Of a DNA stretch of 64,000 nt, positions 44,455 to 53,874 are shown one piece after another. A model generated the notes under the pieces. The model searched no databases. It saw only the letters and a list, made by a program, of their open reading frames with translations, and was not told the DNA's origin. Both the position numbers and the translations under genes were made by a program. The stretch lies in assembly GCA_026692905.1 (NCBI GenBank), contig JAPLNL010000045.1:55721-119720 (forward strand), written 5' to 3'. Within the stretch, counting starts at the first letter, position 1, and each line of letters begins with the position of its first letter. The stretch is from Planctomycetota bacterium. GTDB taxonomy: Bacteria; Planctomycetota; Planctomycetia; Pirellulales; Pirellulaceae.

Positions 44455-45633
44455 TCACCAATCGCCAACTGCCCCGTCTCGATAGAAGACTCGCTGTAAC
44501 AACTCTTGCTCGAAAGGGTGCTTTCGGACTTCTTCCTCGTTGATCGTGATACCCAAGCCTGGTTTCTCATTAGGAGTGACGGTCCGCGTCTTTGGATCGA
44601 CCACGAATCCTTCTTCGACAACGTCGCTGCGCCAAGGTACATCATTGTGGACGGACTCGCAAATGATATAGCTTGGTTGGGAGAACCCAAACTCGATGGA
44701 CGCGGCGGTACTAACTGGTCCTTGAGGATTATGCGGAGCCAGTGCGATACGATACGCATCTGCCAACGCCGCCACTCGACGAGCTTCCGTGAATCCGCCG
44801 CAATGGGTAATGTCCAGCTGACAAATCTCGCAGCCCCGAGCGACAAAGAGATCTCGGAACGCTGCCAAGTGAGTGACCCGTTCGCCGGTTGCGATGGGGG
44901 TGGTCACGGCTGCGTTGATCGCGGCTAACCCCTCGATACTCTCCGGCCAACAAGGCTCTTCCAAGAAATACAACCCATACGGATCGAGGGCCTTGGCGAA
45001 CTGCATCCCCATCGCTGGAGATGGTCGTGCATGACAATCGACCATAATATCGATATCCTCGCCGACCGCATCGCGCATCGCTGCAACGCATGCCACTGCG
45101 GCCTTGATTGGCTTCATGCCTTCAATCGGCATGGTCGGAGGAACAGCCATCGACTTAAACGCAGAGAAACCATCGGCCACGGCTTGTTGAGCCAATTCAC
45201 CAAATCGCTTCGCATTGTCGACGGGAGTCTCATAAAAGCTCTCCATCGAACCTCCGCCTAAATGGCAATACAGGCGGATATGGTCTCGCACAGGACCGCC
45301 CCACAGTTTGTGACAAGGTACGCCGTGCAGCTTTCCAGCGATGTCCCACAATGCAATGTCGATGCCGGCGATTGCCGTTGATCGGACGATTCCGTTGCCA
45401 TGCCAGAAGTGCTGCCGCCACATCATTTGCCACAGACGCTCGATGCAGGTCGGGTCTTCTCCGATCAGCAGTTGCGACAAGTCTTCGATCGCGCCGACAA
45501 CACTGCGGGTATGCCACTCGAGAGTTGCTTCGCCCCAGCCATACAAACCGGGTTGGTCCGTGACCACTTTAACAAACACCCAATTTCGCATCCGAGCATG
45601 GCAGACGAGTGTTTCTATACGAGTGATCTTCAT
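44455..45633 (-). CDS. Mandelate racemase/enolase superfamily dehydratase, galactonate-dehydratase-like
   Basis: The 392-residue protein has the capping domain (1-125) and a barrel with metal ligands D in [17 protein letters not shown] in [12 protein letters not shown] and E in [13 protein letters not shown], plus the catalytic pair DITHCGG and [14 protein letters not shown] near the end. This ligand set and [20 protein letters not shown] place it with acid-sugar dehydratases such as D-galactonate dehydratase. It makes the 2-keto-3-deoxy acid for the downstream aldolase. The operon contains no regulator gene. Confidence 0.87.
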   Translation of the reverse strand: MKITRIETLVCHARMRNWVFVKVVTDQPGLYGWGEATLEWHTRSVVGAIEDLSQLLIGEDPTCIERLWQMMWRQHFWHGNGIVRSTAIAGIDIALWDIAGKLHGVPCHKLWGGPVRDHIRLYCHLGGGSMESFYETPVDNAKRFGELAQQAVADGFSAFKSMAVPPTMPIEGMKPIKAAVACVAAMRDAVGEDIDIMVDCHARPSPAMGMQFAKALDPYGLYFLEEPCWPESIEGLAAINAAVTTPIATGERVTHLAAFRDLFVARGCEICQLDITHCGGFTEARRVAALADAYRIALAPHNPQGPVSTAASIEFGFSQPSYIICESVHNDVPWRSDVVEEGFVVDPKTRTVTPNEKPGLGITINEEEVRKHPFEQELLQRVFYRDGAVGDW

Positions 45634-45764
45634 GCGTGGTCGCCGCGCCCTATAAATCGCTAGGAAAACTATTTTCGATTCGACTTAGTTCTGTTTGTAC
45701 TGCACCCAAAGCCCGAGCGGAACGAAAGTCACATCGCGCATGCTAGGGAACTAACTATCCAATT

Positions 45765-45834
45765 CACTAGCTTGCGCGTCGTGCTAAGTATTTTGAAACC
45801 CGTCGACCCCTTACATCCGTCGACCCCTTACACC
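45765..45834. repeat. Repeat family G, copy 1, and a 17-bp tandem repeat
   Basis: CACTAGCTTGCGCGTCGTGC at 45765 recurs at 52262 with the same continuation. Next to it CGTCGACCCCTTACATC is repeated in tandem (45801-45817 and, nearly identical, 45818-45834). They sit between the convergent-facing dehydratase start and the phosphofructokinase end. Confidence 0.65.
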
Positions 45835-45840
45835 CACCGT

Positions 45841-47109
45841 TTACGTTGGCAACTCGAGCAAGCGAGCCATTCGGTGAAAGTCGCTGTGGGTTTCGATAAA
45901 CCGAACCTTGGTAACCAGCGTCTCGGGGTCGACTAGCTTTTCAAACGGGACATACGATAGATTGAACTGACCGCCAACAGAAATCATCACGCCGTTCAGC
46001 TTTTCTTCGATGAGAGCTCGATAGGCGCCAACGCCGATCTGCGATCCCAACATCACATCAAAGGCGGTAGGGATGCAGCAGCGGGACTCGTACCCAAGCT
46101 GAATGCCATTGATCTTGCGAGTCTTGCCGGTTTTCTTTTTGTAGGCTTCGCTCAACATCGCGGCAAACGCCTTGCCGATCGCAATGCTCGAAATGGCGAT
46201 GTGCCCGTGATCGTCGCGGGTGATGCCTTCGAGGTATGAATTTGGGAGGTACTCGGCGAGGCCTTCGGCAATAACGATGACCCCGTAATTGCGTCCCGCC
46301 TTTTCGCGTGCGAGCATGGTCGCAACCATTTTGTCCACAACCGCATCCAGGTTCATCACGGTTCGGGTCTTGACAGTCCCATCTGGTTGCGTGGTCGTTT
46401 CGGTGTTTCGCATCGGACCGACGATATCTTCGACACTCAGGACCATGCTAGCATCGCCTGCGATCGCTGCGCCGTAGGCAAGCCAGCCAGCGGAGCGTCC
46501 CATGGCCTCGCACAAGAAATACGCCTGGCCCGCCGATGCGTCGCGATTCAAATTGCGGATTTCGTTTGCAAGCGTTTCGGCGGCGCTGAAATAGCCAAAT
46601 GTGAAATCGATGCCTGGATAATCATTGTCAATCGTTTTTGGCAAGTGGATAACCGGCATCCGCACCTGGTCGGCAGGCAACGTATCTTGGTAAAGTTTCA
46701 TTTTGTTGGCCGTTTTGAGCGTGTCATCGCCACCAATGCTGACCAGCGCATCGACACCTAACGATCGCAATGCCGAGTACACGCGATGCAGCGGTGCAGA
46801 CTTCTCTGGATCGCGCAAGTGAGCGGGGCTTGAGACCGCTTTACCAGGGTTGGAGCGGGCTGTCCCGATCATGATTCCCGGCTCCGTTCTGGAAAACTCC
46901 AGTCGATCTTGAGTCAGTTTCAAGTACTGTTTGCCTTCGACGAGTGGTGTTTTGGGGTCGAAGTCGATCAGATTGGAATAGCCATGTTTGATGCCAATTA
47001 CCTCAACGCCGGCATTCAAAAGAGTAAAAGCCGCAGATGTAATTACAGAATTCGCAGCTGGAGCCGGTCCACCGGCAAACAAAATCGCCACTCGCTTGAT
47101 AGCAGTCAT
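45841..47109 (-). CDS. 6-phosphofructokinase, probably pyrophosphate-dependent
   Basis: The 422-residue protein starts with the phosphofructokinase loop ILFAGGPAPAANSVI. SIGGDDTLKTA (124-134) carries GGDD instead of the GGDGS of ATP enzymes; the second Asp is the mark of pyrophosphate-dependent forms. The catalytic block LPKTIDNDYPG follows at 156-166, with Lys in place of Gly124 of ATP-PFK, also typical of PPi use. EAMGRSAGWLAYGA binds fructose phosphate. PPi-PFK works in both directions and suits low-energy sugar metabolism. Confidence 0.9.
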   Translation of the reverse strand: MTAIKRVAILFAGGPAPAANSVITSAAFTLLNAGVEVIGIKHGYSNLIDFDPKTPLVEGKQYLKLTQDRLEFSRTEPGIMIGTARSNPGKAVSSPAHLRDPEKSAPLHRVYSALRSLGVDALVSIGGDDTLKTANKMKLYQDTLPADQVRMPVIHLPKTIDNDYPGIDFTFGYFSAAETLANEIRNLNRDASAGQAYFLCEAMGRSAGWLAYGAAIAGDASMVLSVEDIVGPMRNTETTTQPDGTVKTRTVMNLDAVVDKMVATMLAREKAGRNYGVIVIAEGLAEYLPNSYLEGITRDDHGHIAISSIAIGKAFAAMLSEAYKKKTGKTRKINGIQLGYESRCCIPTAFDVMLGSQIGVGAYRALIEEKLNGVMISVGGQFNLSYVPFEKLVDPETLVTKVRFIETHSDFHRMARLLELPT

Positions 47110-47376
47110 TCAAATTCGCTCTCAATAATGAAATACTCAGGAAAACAAAGATCGAGTCGGCGAAGATTGTAGCTACCTCCTAAGGAATGTCCAACGGTCA
47201 GGCAATCCTGGCAATCTAGATAAGGGAATCTCGATTTTCGGTTTGTGCGATGATCAAAACACAGATGCTAACCCAAGTGGGCGTGATGAATGAATCGCGG
47301 GCACCCAGAATACCGAATGTAACGGCTGTTGCGATGATTCCGAGCGCAACATCCCTGGTGAGATTTGGAGTAGTAA

Positions 47377-49518
47377 ATGTCCGCGACCCGAAAAAAGCGA
47401 ACGAATGAAAAATGCATTGTCCACGCATTGAATCAAGGCGCGCTTCGTCGTTCATTTGCCTTCGTCCTCGGTCTTGGTTTCTCAGCAGCGTTCATTGAGT
47501 CCGAATCTTTCGCACAATTCGCTTCTGGAGACTTGCCCGCCTCACCATGGTCCAATCGGGGCGAAAACCTCCAGGGACGTCGAGCTGACGATACGAGTCG
47601 TGCCTCCAACACACGACTACGCCAACCTTCTTCAAACCAAAACGAAGCCGCCATCGATTTGCGGGCAGCCGAGACTTCTATTGGGGAAGCCTCTCGCCCA
47701 GCGCCAGTCATCCTGATGGGCCCGATGGCACCGACCGGCCATGTTCCGTCGCAGTCGCTCAACTTGGATCGTGGTTCGTCGCAACCGGCAGATGAGCCCC
47801 ACTACAAATCGCAACCGCAGTCGTTCAACTTGGATCGCTCGGACGCGTCGATCCGCAATTCCCGAACACCCATCAAATTGCGAAACACATCGCTATCGAC
47901 CAACACTCTGAATGATCCAAATCAAACGACCGCCTTGCCTTCCCTCGCGTTGACCCAGAAAAAGCCAATCGGCGCACAATCCGATTGGCACCGCGTGCAG
48001 GCAGGCGGTATTGTTCTAGCAGCCGAAGATGCTGGCTTTGCCGATAGTCAAGTCCAAGACTTCAGCGAAAGCACAGTCGCTGCGCAACCTCAAGTCAGCC
48101 GGCGCATCGGAGCAGGTTTGCCTGACCGGGACGACGGCGTATCCAACAATCCGCTACCCTCGCAAATGGCTTCAGCCAAGTCCTCGATGGGTCGCGAACA
48201 GCCCATTCAATTGACATCGCCAAGCCCGATTATCGAAAAGGAAGTCATCGAACCCGACTTGGATCAGCAAACGCTGTCGCAATCCTCGCCAATGAAACCC
48301 AATGCTGCGTCGACTCGATCTCGCAGCGAGGCGGTCCTACAAATTGAGGCTCCAATCAAAGTAGCTGCAACTGCTCCTTTGACACCAGAGACGCTCATCG
48401 CCAGCAACCCCAATACGTTTCCCGTGGTAAAAGCTCCCGCTGCCGCTCCAGAATCGACGAGTGGCTCAACGACCAACGCTTCATTGGCGGTCGATGAGTA
48501 CCAGATGAAGAAGTTTGCATTGGCGCAGCGAGTCAGCCATGAGTTGCTCTCGAACACCCCAAACGTTTCTGCACGGGCTCCAGAAGCTCTCGAGTCTTTG
48601 CCAGGCTGGCAGTCGGTTGAGCGAGAACTCAAACAACGACTCGAGCGCTGCGATACGCTGCTGAAACGCGGTGTTGTGCTGAGCGCTCGCGAAGAAGCAA
48701 GCCAGGGGCTGCTCCGACTGTATCGAACCATGGACCTACATCGAGGTAGTCTCTACAGCGAAATCGCTTTCGAAAAAGCCCTAGTCGCTTTCCGCGAAGA
48801 GCAGGATTTCCAAAAGAACATTCGATCTGGACAAGGGGTTAGCGTTCAAGCCGTCGTCGACACCCACGCAACAGAAGCGTTGAAAAATCGACCGCTTGAA
48901 TCCACGTCACCCGACATGGCTGCCATGCACTACCGTTGGTACACCCGTTATCAATTGCTAATAGCCTCCGACGGGCACCCATGGGCAGCGGACCTGCTCT
49001 ATGCCTATGGTAAGACCCTTGAAAAAGAAGCGGAACTCAATCCAGCACGTACGGTCATGCTTCGTAGTCAAGCCGTCGTCTGCTATCAAGCAGCAACCCA
49101 AATCACACCAGCTCAAAGCGATGCAGCAAACCAGTTGGGCTACGCGCTTATTCACCTGGACCGAATGGATGATGCCTACGCGGCCCTGACTACGTCCATT
49201 CAAAACAAACCGAACGCAAACGCTTGGAACAATCTCGCTGAAGTCTTTCGCCGACTGGGAAAGCCTGCAGAAGCGGAGTATGCGGTCCAGCAAGCGAGTG
49301 CCCTGGAAAATGCGTCGCCTCAATACACGGCTCAGAACCCAGAAATCACAGAAGTTGATCCGGCTGTTTTTGCAAAATATAGCCCCGCACCAACCATGGT
49401 CGGTCCTTCGCAGAACTTTCCGGCGAACAACATGCAACCCAATGTACCAAACGGAAACGTTCCGAATGTTCCAGTAGCAAAATCCAGTAAGAGTATCTTC
49501 TCGAAAATTTTCCGATAA
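47377..49518 (+). CDS. Secreted TPR protein paired with a polysaccharide-export protein
   Basis: The 713-residue protein has a signal peptide (about 20-46, ending FAQFAS). A long low-complexity middle (about 50-370) is rich in Ser, Gln, Pro and Thr and contains a tandem unit (QSLNLDRGSSQPAD, then QSFNLDRSDASI). The C-terminal half has tetratricopeptide repeats (DAANQLGYALIHLDRMDDAY; NAWNNLAEVFRRLGKPAEAE at about 585-655). The stop overlaps the ATG of the Wza-like gene (TAATG), so the two are co-translated; it may be a periplasmic scaffold for polysaccharide export. Confidence 0.82.
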   Translation: MSATRKKRTNEKCIVHALNQGALRRSFAFVLGLGFSAAFIESESFAQFASGDLPASPWSNRGENLQGRRADDTSRASNTRLRQPSSNQNEAAIDLRAAETSIGEASRPAPVILMGPMAPTGHVPSQSLNLDRGSSQPADEPHYKSQPQSFNLDRSDASIRNSRTPIKLRNTSLSTNTLNDPNQTTALPSLALTQKKPIGAQSDWHRVQAGGIVLAAEDAGFADSQVQDFSESTVAAQPQVSRRIGAGLPDRDDGVSNNPLPSQMASAKSSMGREQPIQLTSPSPIIEKEVIEPDLDQQTLSQSSPMKPNAASTRSRSEAVLQIEAPIKVAATAPLTPETLIASNPNTFPVVKAPAAAPESTSGSTTNASLAVDEYQMKKFALAQRVSHELLSNTPNVSARAPEALESLPGWQSVERELKQRLERCDTLLKRGVVLSAREEASQGLLRLYRTMDLHRGSLYSEIAFEKALVAFREEQDFQKNIRSGQGVSVQAVVDTHATEALKNRPLESTSPDMAAMHYRWYTRYQLLIASDGHPWAADLLYAYGKTLEKEAELNPARTVMLRSQAVVCYQAATQITPAQSDAANQLGYALIHLDRMDDAYAALTTSIQNKPNANAWNNLAEVFRRLGKPAEAEYAVQQASALENASPQYTAQNPEITEVDPAVFAKYSPAPTMVGPSQNFPANNMQPNVPNGNVPNVPVAKSSKSIFSKIFR

Positions 49519-50819
49519 TGAAAATTAAGAATCAAATTCTCAAATTCGCGTTGATGCTTGCTGCAACTTCGTTTTGTTCCCGCATGGGCGACTGCTTTAT
49601 CGGCTCCGCACAGGCGCAATTGATGAATGCAAGGATCGCCTCGGCTCCGTCTCCGTACGGATACGAAAGCGGAGCAACGCAGGCATGCGGCTGCGGCGCG
49701 GTCGCTGGTTGTCGCACATGCGGAGGCTGCGGTCGCATTCCTGCTGCAGTACAGATGTGCCCGCCTCAACAACCGACAGGTGTAACTTCCGGTGCGTGCA
49801 AGCCATGCATCTCCGGCATCGACTGCGCGCAAGATCCCTACGGCGAGAAGCGTTGGCGCGATGCGCGCCCCATCGACTTCGAACCCTTGTGGCATGGCGA
49901 ATACATCGGCCCTGTTCGGTTGCCGTCCTTGCTAGAGTATCGGGTTCGCATCAATGACGAAGTCACTTTTACCTATATTCCTAATCGTCAGAAAACGATA
50001 GAGGAATACAAACTGATGGTCGGCGACGAAATCAGTCTCGATTCCATTTCGGATAGCAGCATCCGACAAGCAAAAGTCCCTGTCCAACCGGACGGCACCA
50101 TCATTGTGCCTCTGCTCAAGGCACCCGTCGCCGCGTCAGGGAAAACCATCCAAGCACTTCGAAAGGACCTCGAACTTGCTTACAAGCAATACATTGTCTC
50201 TCCTGCCATCGATATTCTTCCAGTCAAAGTGAATACCGCTGTCGAGGATCTCAAAGACGCCGTCAATGGTCCCTTCGCAGCAGGCGGCCGCGCTTTGGCG
50301 AGTGTGGTCAACCCCGATGGAAAAGTCCAATTGATTGGGATTGGTAGCGTGTTCATCTTGGGAATGACAATCGATGAAATAAAACGCGAAGTCAATCTGC
50401 GATACCGCGAAACCTATGTTGGTATCGATGTCGAACCCCGATTGACCAGGACCGCATCGCATGTCTGTTTTGTTTTCGGTGAAGTCGTCAAGCCGGGCCG
50501 TTTTGAGATGGACCGCCCAACCTCAGTCACCCAAATCATCGCTCAGGCCGAAGGCCCGAAGAACGGTGCCAACATGCGACAAGTCGTCATCCTCAGACGG
50601 GCAGAGGATTGGCGATTGGTCTCGACGATGCTCGATCTCCAAGGTGCACACCTTGGCAAACGTCCGAATCCATCCGATGAAATTTGGCTTCGAGACGGCG
50701 ATACGGTTCTTATCGTCAAGAGACCGATCAAACGAGTGGACGACGCCATCCAACTACTGTTTACCGACGGATTGTACCGCGTAGTCCCATTCCAAGGACT
50801 TTCAATTCAGCGACAATAA
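49518..50819 (+). CDS. Polysaccharide biosynthesis/export protein (Wza-like, SLBB domain), Cys-rich
   Basis: The 433-residue protein has a signal peptide (1-34, ending SAQAQ). Residues 55-100 carry a Cys-rich patch (ACGCGAVAGCRTCGGCG and GACKPC) uncommon in this family. The export domain begins near 165 (YKLMVGDEISLDSIS; VQPDGTIIVPLLKAPVAASG), with a second SLBB-like block (VFGEVVKPGRFEMDRPTSV, about 317-335, then ILRRAEDW). Such proteins form or gate an outer-membrane channel for exopolysaccharide. No glycosyltransferase genes are close, so the polymer is unknown. The Cys patch could bind a metal or form disulfides. Confidence 0.83.
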   Translation: MKIKNQILKFALMLAATSFCSRMGDCFIGSAQAQLMNARIASAPSPYGYESGATQACGCGAVAGCRTCGGCGRIPAAVQMCPPQQPTGVTSGACKPCISGIDCAQDPYGEKRWRDARPIDFEPLWHGEYIGPVRLPSLLEYRVRINDEVTFTYIPNRQKTIEEYKLMVGDEISLDSISDSSIRQAKVPVQPDGTIIVPLLKAPVAASGKTIQALRKDLELAYKQYIVSPAIDILPVKVNTAVEDLKDAVNGPFAAGGRALASVVNPDGKVQLIGIGSVFILGMTIDEIKREVNLRYRETYVGIDVEPRLTRTASHVCFVFGEVVKPGRFEMDRPTSVTQIIAQAEGPKNGANMRQVVILRRAEDWRLVSTMLDLQGAHLGKRPNPSDEIWLRDGDTVLIVKRPIKRVDDAIQLLFTDGLYRVVPFQGLSIQRQ

Positions 50820-50862
50820 CACAACAAGGTGAGCCGCAGGAAAAAATAGACGCCGACTCGTT

Positions 50863-50933
50863 GCTGGATTCGCAAGAATTCAGCTGGTTTTGAATTCTTA
50901 CGAATTCAGCTACGGTAGTTTTCAATCTGCCGC
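50863..50933. repeat. Palindromic repeat (family F), copy 1
   Basis: GCTGGATTCGCAAGAATTCA, with GAATTCTTACGAATTCAGCT inverted and the tail CGGTAGTTTTC, forms a hairpin after the Wza-like gene. The copy at 52385-52449 is in opposite orientation, so the two flank the acetyltransferase gene as inverted repeats. Confidence 0.7.
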
Positions 50934-51007
50934 TCGCCTACTTTTGTTGGCTGTGTCTAAAATGCTCAAGTTCGCTGTCGTAACTTTCCCTTTCCTGGTC
51001 TGCATCA

Positions 51008-52150
51008 ATGAGTCCTAAATACGAAGTCGTTCGAGTTGAAGATCGTCGTCAACGCAAGGAGTTTATCGATTTCCTTTGGAAGCTACATAAAAACGATCCA
51101 AATTGGATACCTCCTCTTCGAATGAACCAGGAGGAGTTGGTCAATTTTCGACGACACCCATTCTACGAAAATGCGAAATGCCGCACTTTTCTGGTTAGGA
51201 AGGACGGGGAGGTCGCGGGCCGAATCGCAGCAATTATCAACTACGGACACAACAAACGTTACGGTGAAAAACGCGGGTTTTTCGGCTTTTTCGATTGCAT
51301 CGATGATCAAGAGGCCGCCAACTTGCTATTTACCGAAGCAAGTCGGTATCTGAAAAGCGAAGGGATGGATGATGTCCGAGGACCATGCAACCCGTCCCTG
51401 AATTACGAACTTGGGACGCTCGTTGAGGGTTTCGACACTCCACCAACGTTCATGATGACCTACAACTGGCCGTACTACGACAAGTTGATTACCAACTTTG
51501 GCTTTAAAAAGGTTCAGGATCTCTATGCCTACGAAGGCAACATCGAGATGCTCAAAACCATCGACCCCAAGCTCCAATTTGTCATCGATGAAGTCAAACG
51601 CCGCTTCAATGTCGTCGTTCGCCCTGCCAACAAAAAAAAGTTTGGTCAGGAAGTCGCCCTTTTCTTGAAAATCTACAACGAAGCTTTGCAAGGCACCTGG
51701 GGCTTCGTCCCATTGACTGACGCCGAATGTGCCAGCCTCGGCGCCTCCTTGAAACTCCTCATCGATCCCGCCATGACCTCGATTGTCGAGGTCGATGGCA
51801 AACCGGTCGCCATCGGGTTGACTTTGCCAGACTACAATCCACTAATTAAAAAAATCAACGGAAGACTGTTTCCGTTTGGATTCCTCACGCTCTTGTTTGG
51901 ACGAAAGAAAATCAAGAAGGTTCGAGTGATGAGCACCAATGTTGTTCCCGAATACCAGCGTTGGGGCCTTGGGCTGGTCGTTTTGGAGCGAATGCTTCCG
52001 GATTGCATCGAGCACGGCATTACCGATGCCGAATTCTCGTGGGTGTTGGAAAGCAACCATCTCTCGAGAGGGTCGCTCGAACGAGCCGGAACGACGCGAA
52101 CGAAAACCTACCGCCTTTATGATCGTTCCTTGAGCGATATCCAGGCGTGA
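51008..52150 (+). CDS. GNAT-fold N-acetyltransferase-like protein of unknown substrate
   Basis: The 380-residue protein begins with a conserved PNWIPPLRMNQEELVNFRRH block and FGFFDCIDDQEAANLLFTEA, followed by GPCNPSLNYELGTLVEGFDT, all seen in a widespread uncharacterised family of double-GNAT-size proteins. The C-terminal GNAT core has the acetyl-CoA strand VRVMSTNVVPEYQRWGLGLV (about 300-319). The substrate is unknown. It is flanked by inverted copies of repeat family F. Confidence 0.72.
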   Translation: MSPKYEVVRVEDRRQRKEFIDFLWKLHKNDPNWIPPLRMNQEELVNFRRHPFYENAKCRTFLVRKDGEVAGRIAAIINYGHNKRYGEKRGFFGFFDCIDDQEAANLLFTEASRYLKSEGMDDVRGPCNPSLNYELGTLVEGFDTPPTFMMTYNWPYYDKLITNFGFKKVQDLYAYEGNIEMLKTIDPKLQFVIDEVKRRFNVVVRPANKKKFGQEVALFLKIYNEALQGTWGFVPLTDAECASLGASLKLLIDPAMTSIVEVDGKPVAIGLTLPDYNPLIKKINGRLFPFGFLTLLFGRKKIKKVRVMSTNVVPEYQRWGLGLVVLERMLPDCIEHGITDAEFSWVLESNHLSRGSLERAGTTRTKTYRLYDRSLSDIQA

Positions 52151-52503
52151 CTCACACAACAAGCAAAAACAAACGCAAATTTCGAGATTTGTGTTTTAAG
52201 GCGAGCGGCGGGTACGATATGCCTACCACAACGCGCAATCTTGTGAATTTTGCATCCATTTCACTAGCTTGCGCGTCGTGCTAAGGCAGCCTACATGCTG
52301 CTGTTCGCCTGATTAGGACCCCTTATCGCCGATGCGACCCATGCAAAGCTTTGTTATAGTGCAGGGATACGCAAGCGGCGGAATGAAAACTACCGTAGCT
52401 GGATTCGCCAGAATTCAGGACTTACTGAATTCTGGCGAACCCAGCTACGAAGTGCGGCACACCAACTGAATCCTCTAAGCAGTTTCAATCGAACAGGGAA
52501 GAA
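52151..52503. repeat. Intergenic region with repeat families G and F (copy 2)
   Basis: No gene is supported. 52262-52285 repeats CACTAGCTTGCGCGTCGTGC of 45765. 52385-52449 is a long hairpin with arms CGTAGCTGGATTCGCCAGAA and TTCTGGCGAACCCAGCTACG, the inverted partner of 50863-50933. A GGGAAGAA ribosome-binding site precedes glgC. Confidence 0.75.
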
Positions 52504-53874
52504 ATGAAAGATACACTTGCAGTGATTCTCGCGGGTGGCAAAGGAACACGTCTTGAACCACTGACTCGCGATCGTGCAAAGCCCGCAGTCCCTTTTGGCG
52601 GCAACTATCGAATCATCGATTTTGTGCTTTCCAATTGCTTGAACAGCGGACTGCGAAAGATGCTTGTCCTGACCCAATACAAAGCGATGAGTCTGGACCG
52701 TCATATCAACCTCGGCTGGCGCGACTTCTTTTGCCGTGAACTTGATGAGTTTATCGATATCGTGCCGCCGCAACAGCGCATCGACGAAAACTGGTACCAG
52801 GGAACGGCCGATGCGGTCTATCAGAACATTTATGCGATCGAAAAAGAACGCCCCAAGTACTTGATCATCTTGGCCGGCGATCATATCTACAAGATGAATT
52901 ATCATTCGATGATTCAATACCACAAAGAGATGCAAGCCGACTTGACCATCGGCGCCCTTCGAGTCAATTGCGAAGAAGCCAAAGAATTTGGTGTGATGCA
53001 AATCGATTCGGACCAACGCATCGTCGGCTTCCAAGAGAAACCGGCCAACCCTCGCCAAATCCCAAACGATCCTGGGCACGCGCTCGCCTCGATGGGAATC
53101 TACGTGTTCAACACTCGGTTCCTTTTCGAACAGCTTTGCCACGACGCCAATGACCCAAAGAGCCATCACGACTTCGGCAAAAACATTATTCCGTCGATCA
53201 TCGATCGACATCGCGTTTTTGCGTTTCCATTCAAAGACGAAAACCGAAAGAACGATGCTTACTGGCGCGACGTGGGAACGCTCGATGCGTTCTACGAGGC
53301 CAACATGGACCTCGTCGGCATCGATCCTCTGCTAAATCTCTACGACGAAAGCTGGCCCATCCGAACTCAACAAAAGAATTTGCCGCCGCCCAAGTTTGTG
53401 TTTGGTTCAAGAGGCGAGGGGGACCGTTGCGGATTAGCTTTGGACTCCATCGTTTGTGCCGGAACTATTGTGAGCGGAGGACGGGTCGAACGAAGTATTC
53501 TAGGTACCGGCGTTCGCGTAAACTCATACGCTCAAATCTCTGACAGCATTCTGTTTGAGGGAGTCGAAGTCGGCCGTGGTGCCAAAATTCGCAATGCAAT
53601 CATCGACAAAGGGGTTTGCATTCCAGCCGGTTTTGAAATCGGCTACGACTTGGAATTGGACAAGAGCCGCGGCTTTACTATTTCGAACAACGGCATCGTG
53701 ACAGTTGCCAAAACGGAAGACCTCTCTGCGTTATCGATGAAGCCGAACGTGAGTCCGTATCGAGCCGACTCCCCCATTGACGAAATTTCCCCTCCGAAAG
53801 GTAAGAGTACACCAACGTATTCAAATTCAAAACTACTGCGAATTTCTGACTCCCAAGAGGATGCTCGACAATGA
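52504..53874 (+). CDS. glgC: Glucose-1-phosphate adenylyltransferase (ADP-glucose pyrophosphorylase)
   Basis: The 456-residue enzyme starts with the nucleotide-binding loop LAVILAGGKGTRLEPLTRDR, continues with AKPAVPFGGNYRIIDFVLSN, and has YQGTADAVYQN and the metal/substrate block LIILAGDHIYKMNYHSMIQ. The allosteric left-handed helix domain covers about 310-420. It makes ADP-glucose for glycogen. The 25-residue tail (IDEISPPKGKSTPTYS onward) is extra. The downstream diguanylate cyclase overlaps its stop (ATGA), linking glycogen supply to c-di-GMP. Confidence 0.95.
   Translation: MKDTLAVILAGGKGTRLEPLTRDRAKPAVPFGGNYRIIDFVLSNCLNSGLRKMLVLTQYKAMSLDRHINLGWRDFFCRELDEFIDIVPPQQRIDENWYQGTADAVYQNIYAIEKERPKYLIILAGDHIYKMNYHSMIQYHKEMQADLTIGALRVNCEEAKEFGVMQIDSDQRIVGFQEKPANPRQIPNDPGHALASMGIYVFNTRFLFEQLCHDANDPKSHHDFGKNIIPSIIDRHRVFAFPFKDENRKNDAYWRDVGTLDAFYEANMDLVGIDPLLNLYDESWPIRTQQKNLPPPKFVFGSRGEGDRCGLALDSIVCAGTIVSGGRVERSILGTGVRVNSYAQISDSILFEGVEVGRGAKIRNAIIDKGVCIPAGFEIGYDLELDKSRGFTISNNGIVTVAKTEDLSALSMKPNVSPYRADSPIDEISPPKGKSTPTYSNSKLLRISDSQEDARQ

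Noticed and set aside
45801..45834. Possible CRISPR from two tandem 17-bp units
   Set aside because: Only two abutting units without spacers; no cas genes anywhere in the window.
47216..47455. 79-codon minus-strand frame with two hydrophobic stretches before the TPR gene
   Set aside because: It overlaps the start and signal peptide of the TPR gene on the other strand and has no ribosome-binding site; the hydrophobicity is weak evidence.
52390..53211. 273-codon antisense frame over glgC
   Set aside because: glgC is certain; the antisense frame is a codon-bias shadow without motif or ribosome-binding site.
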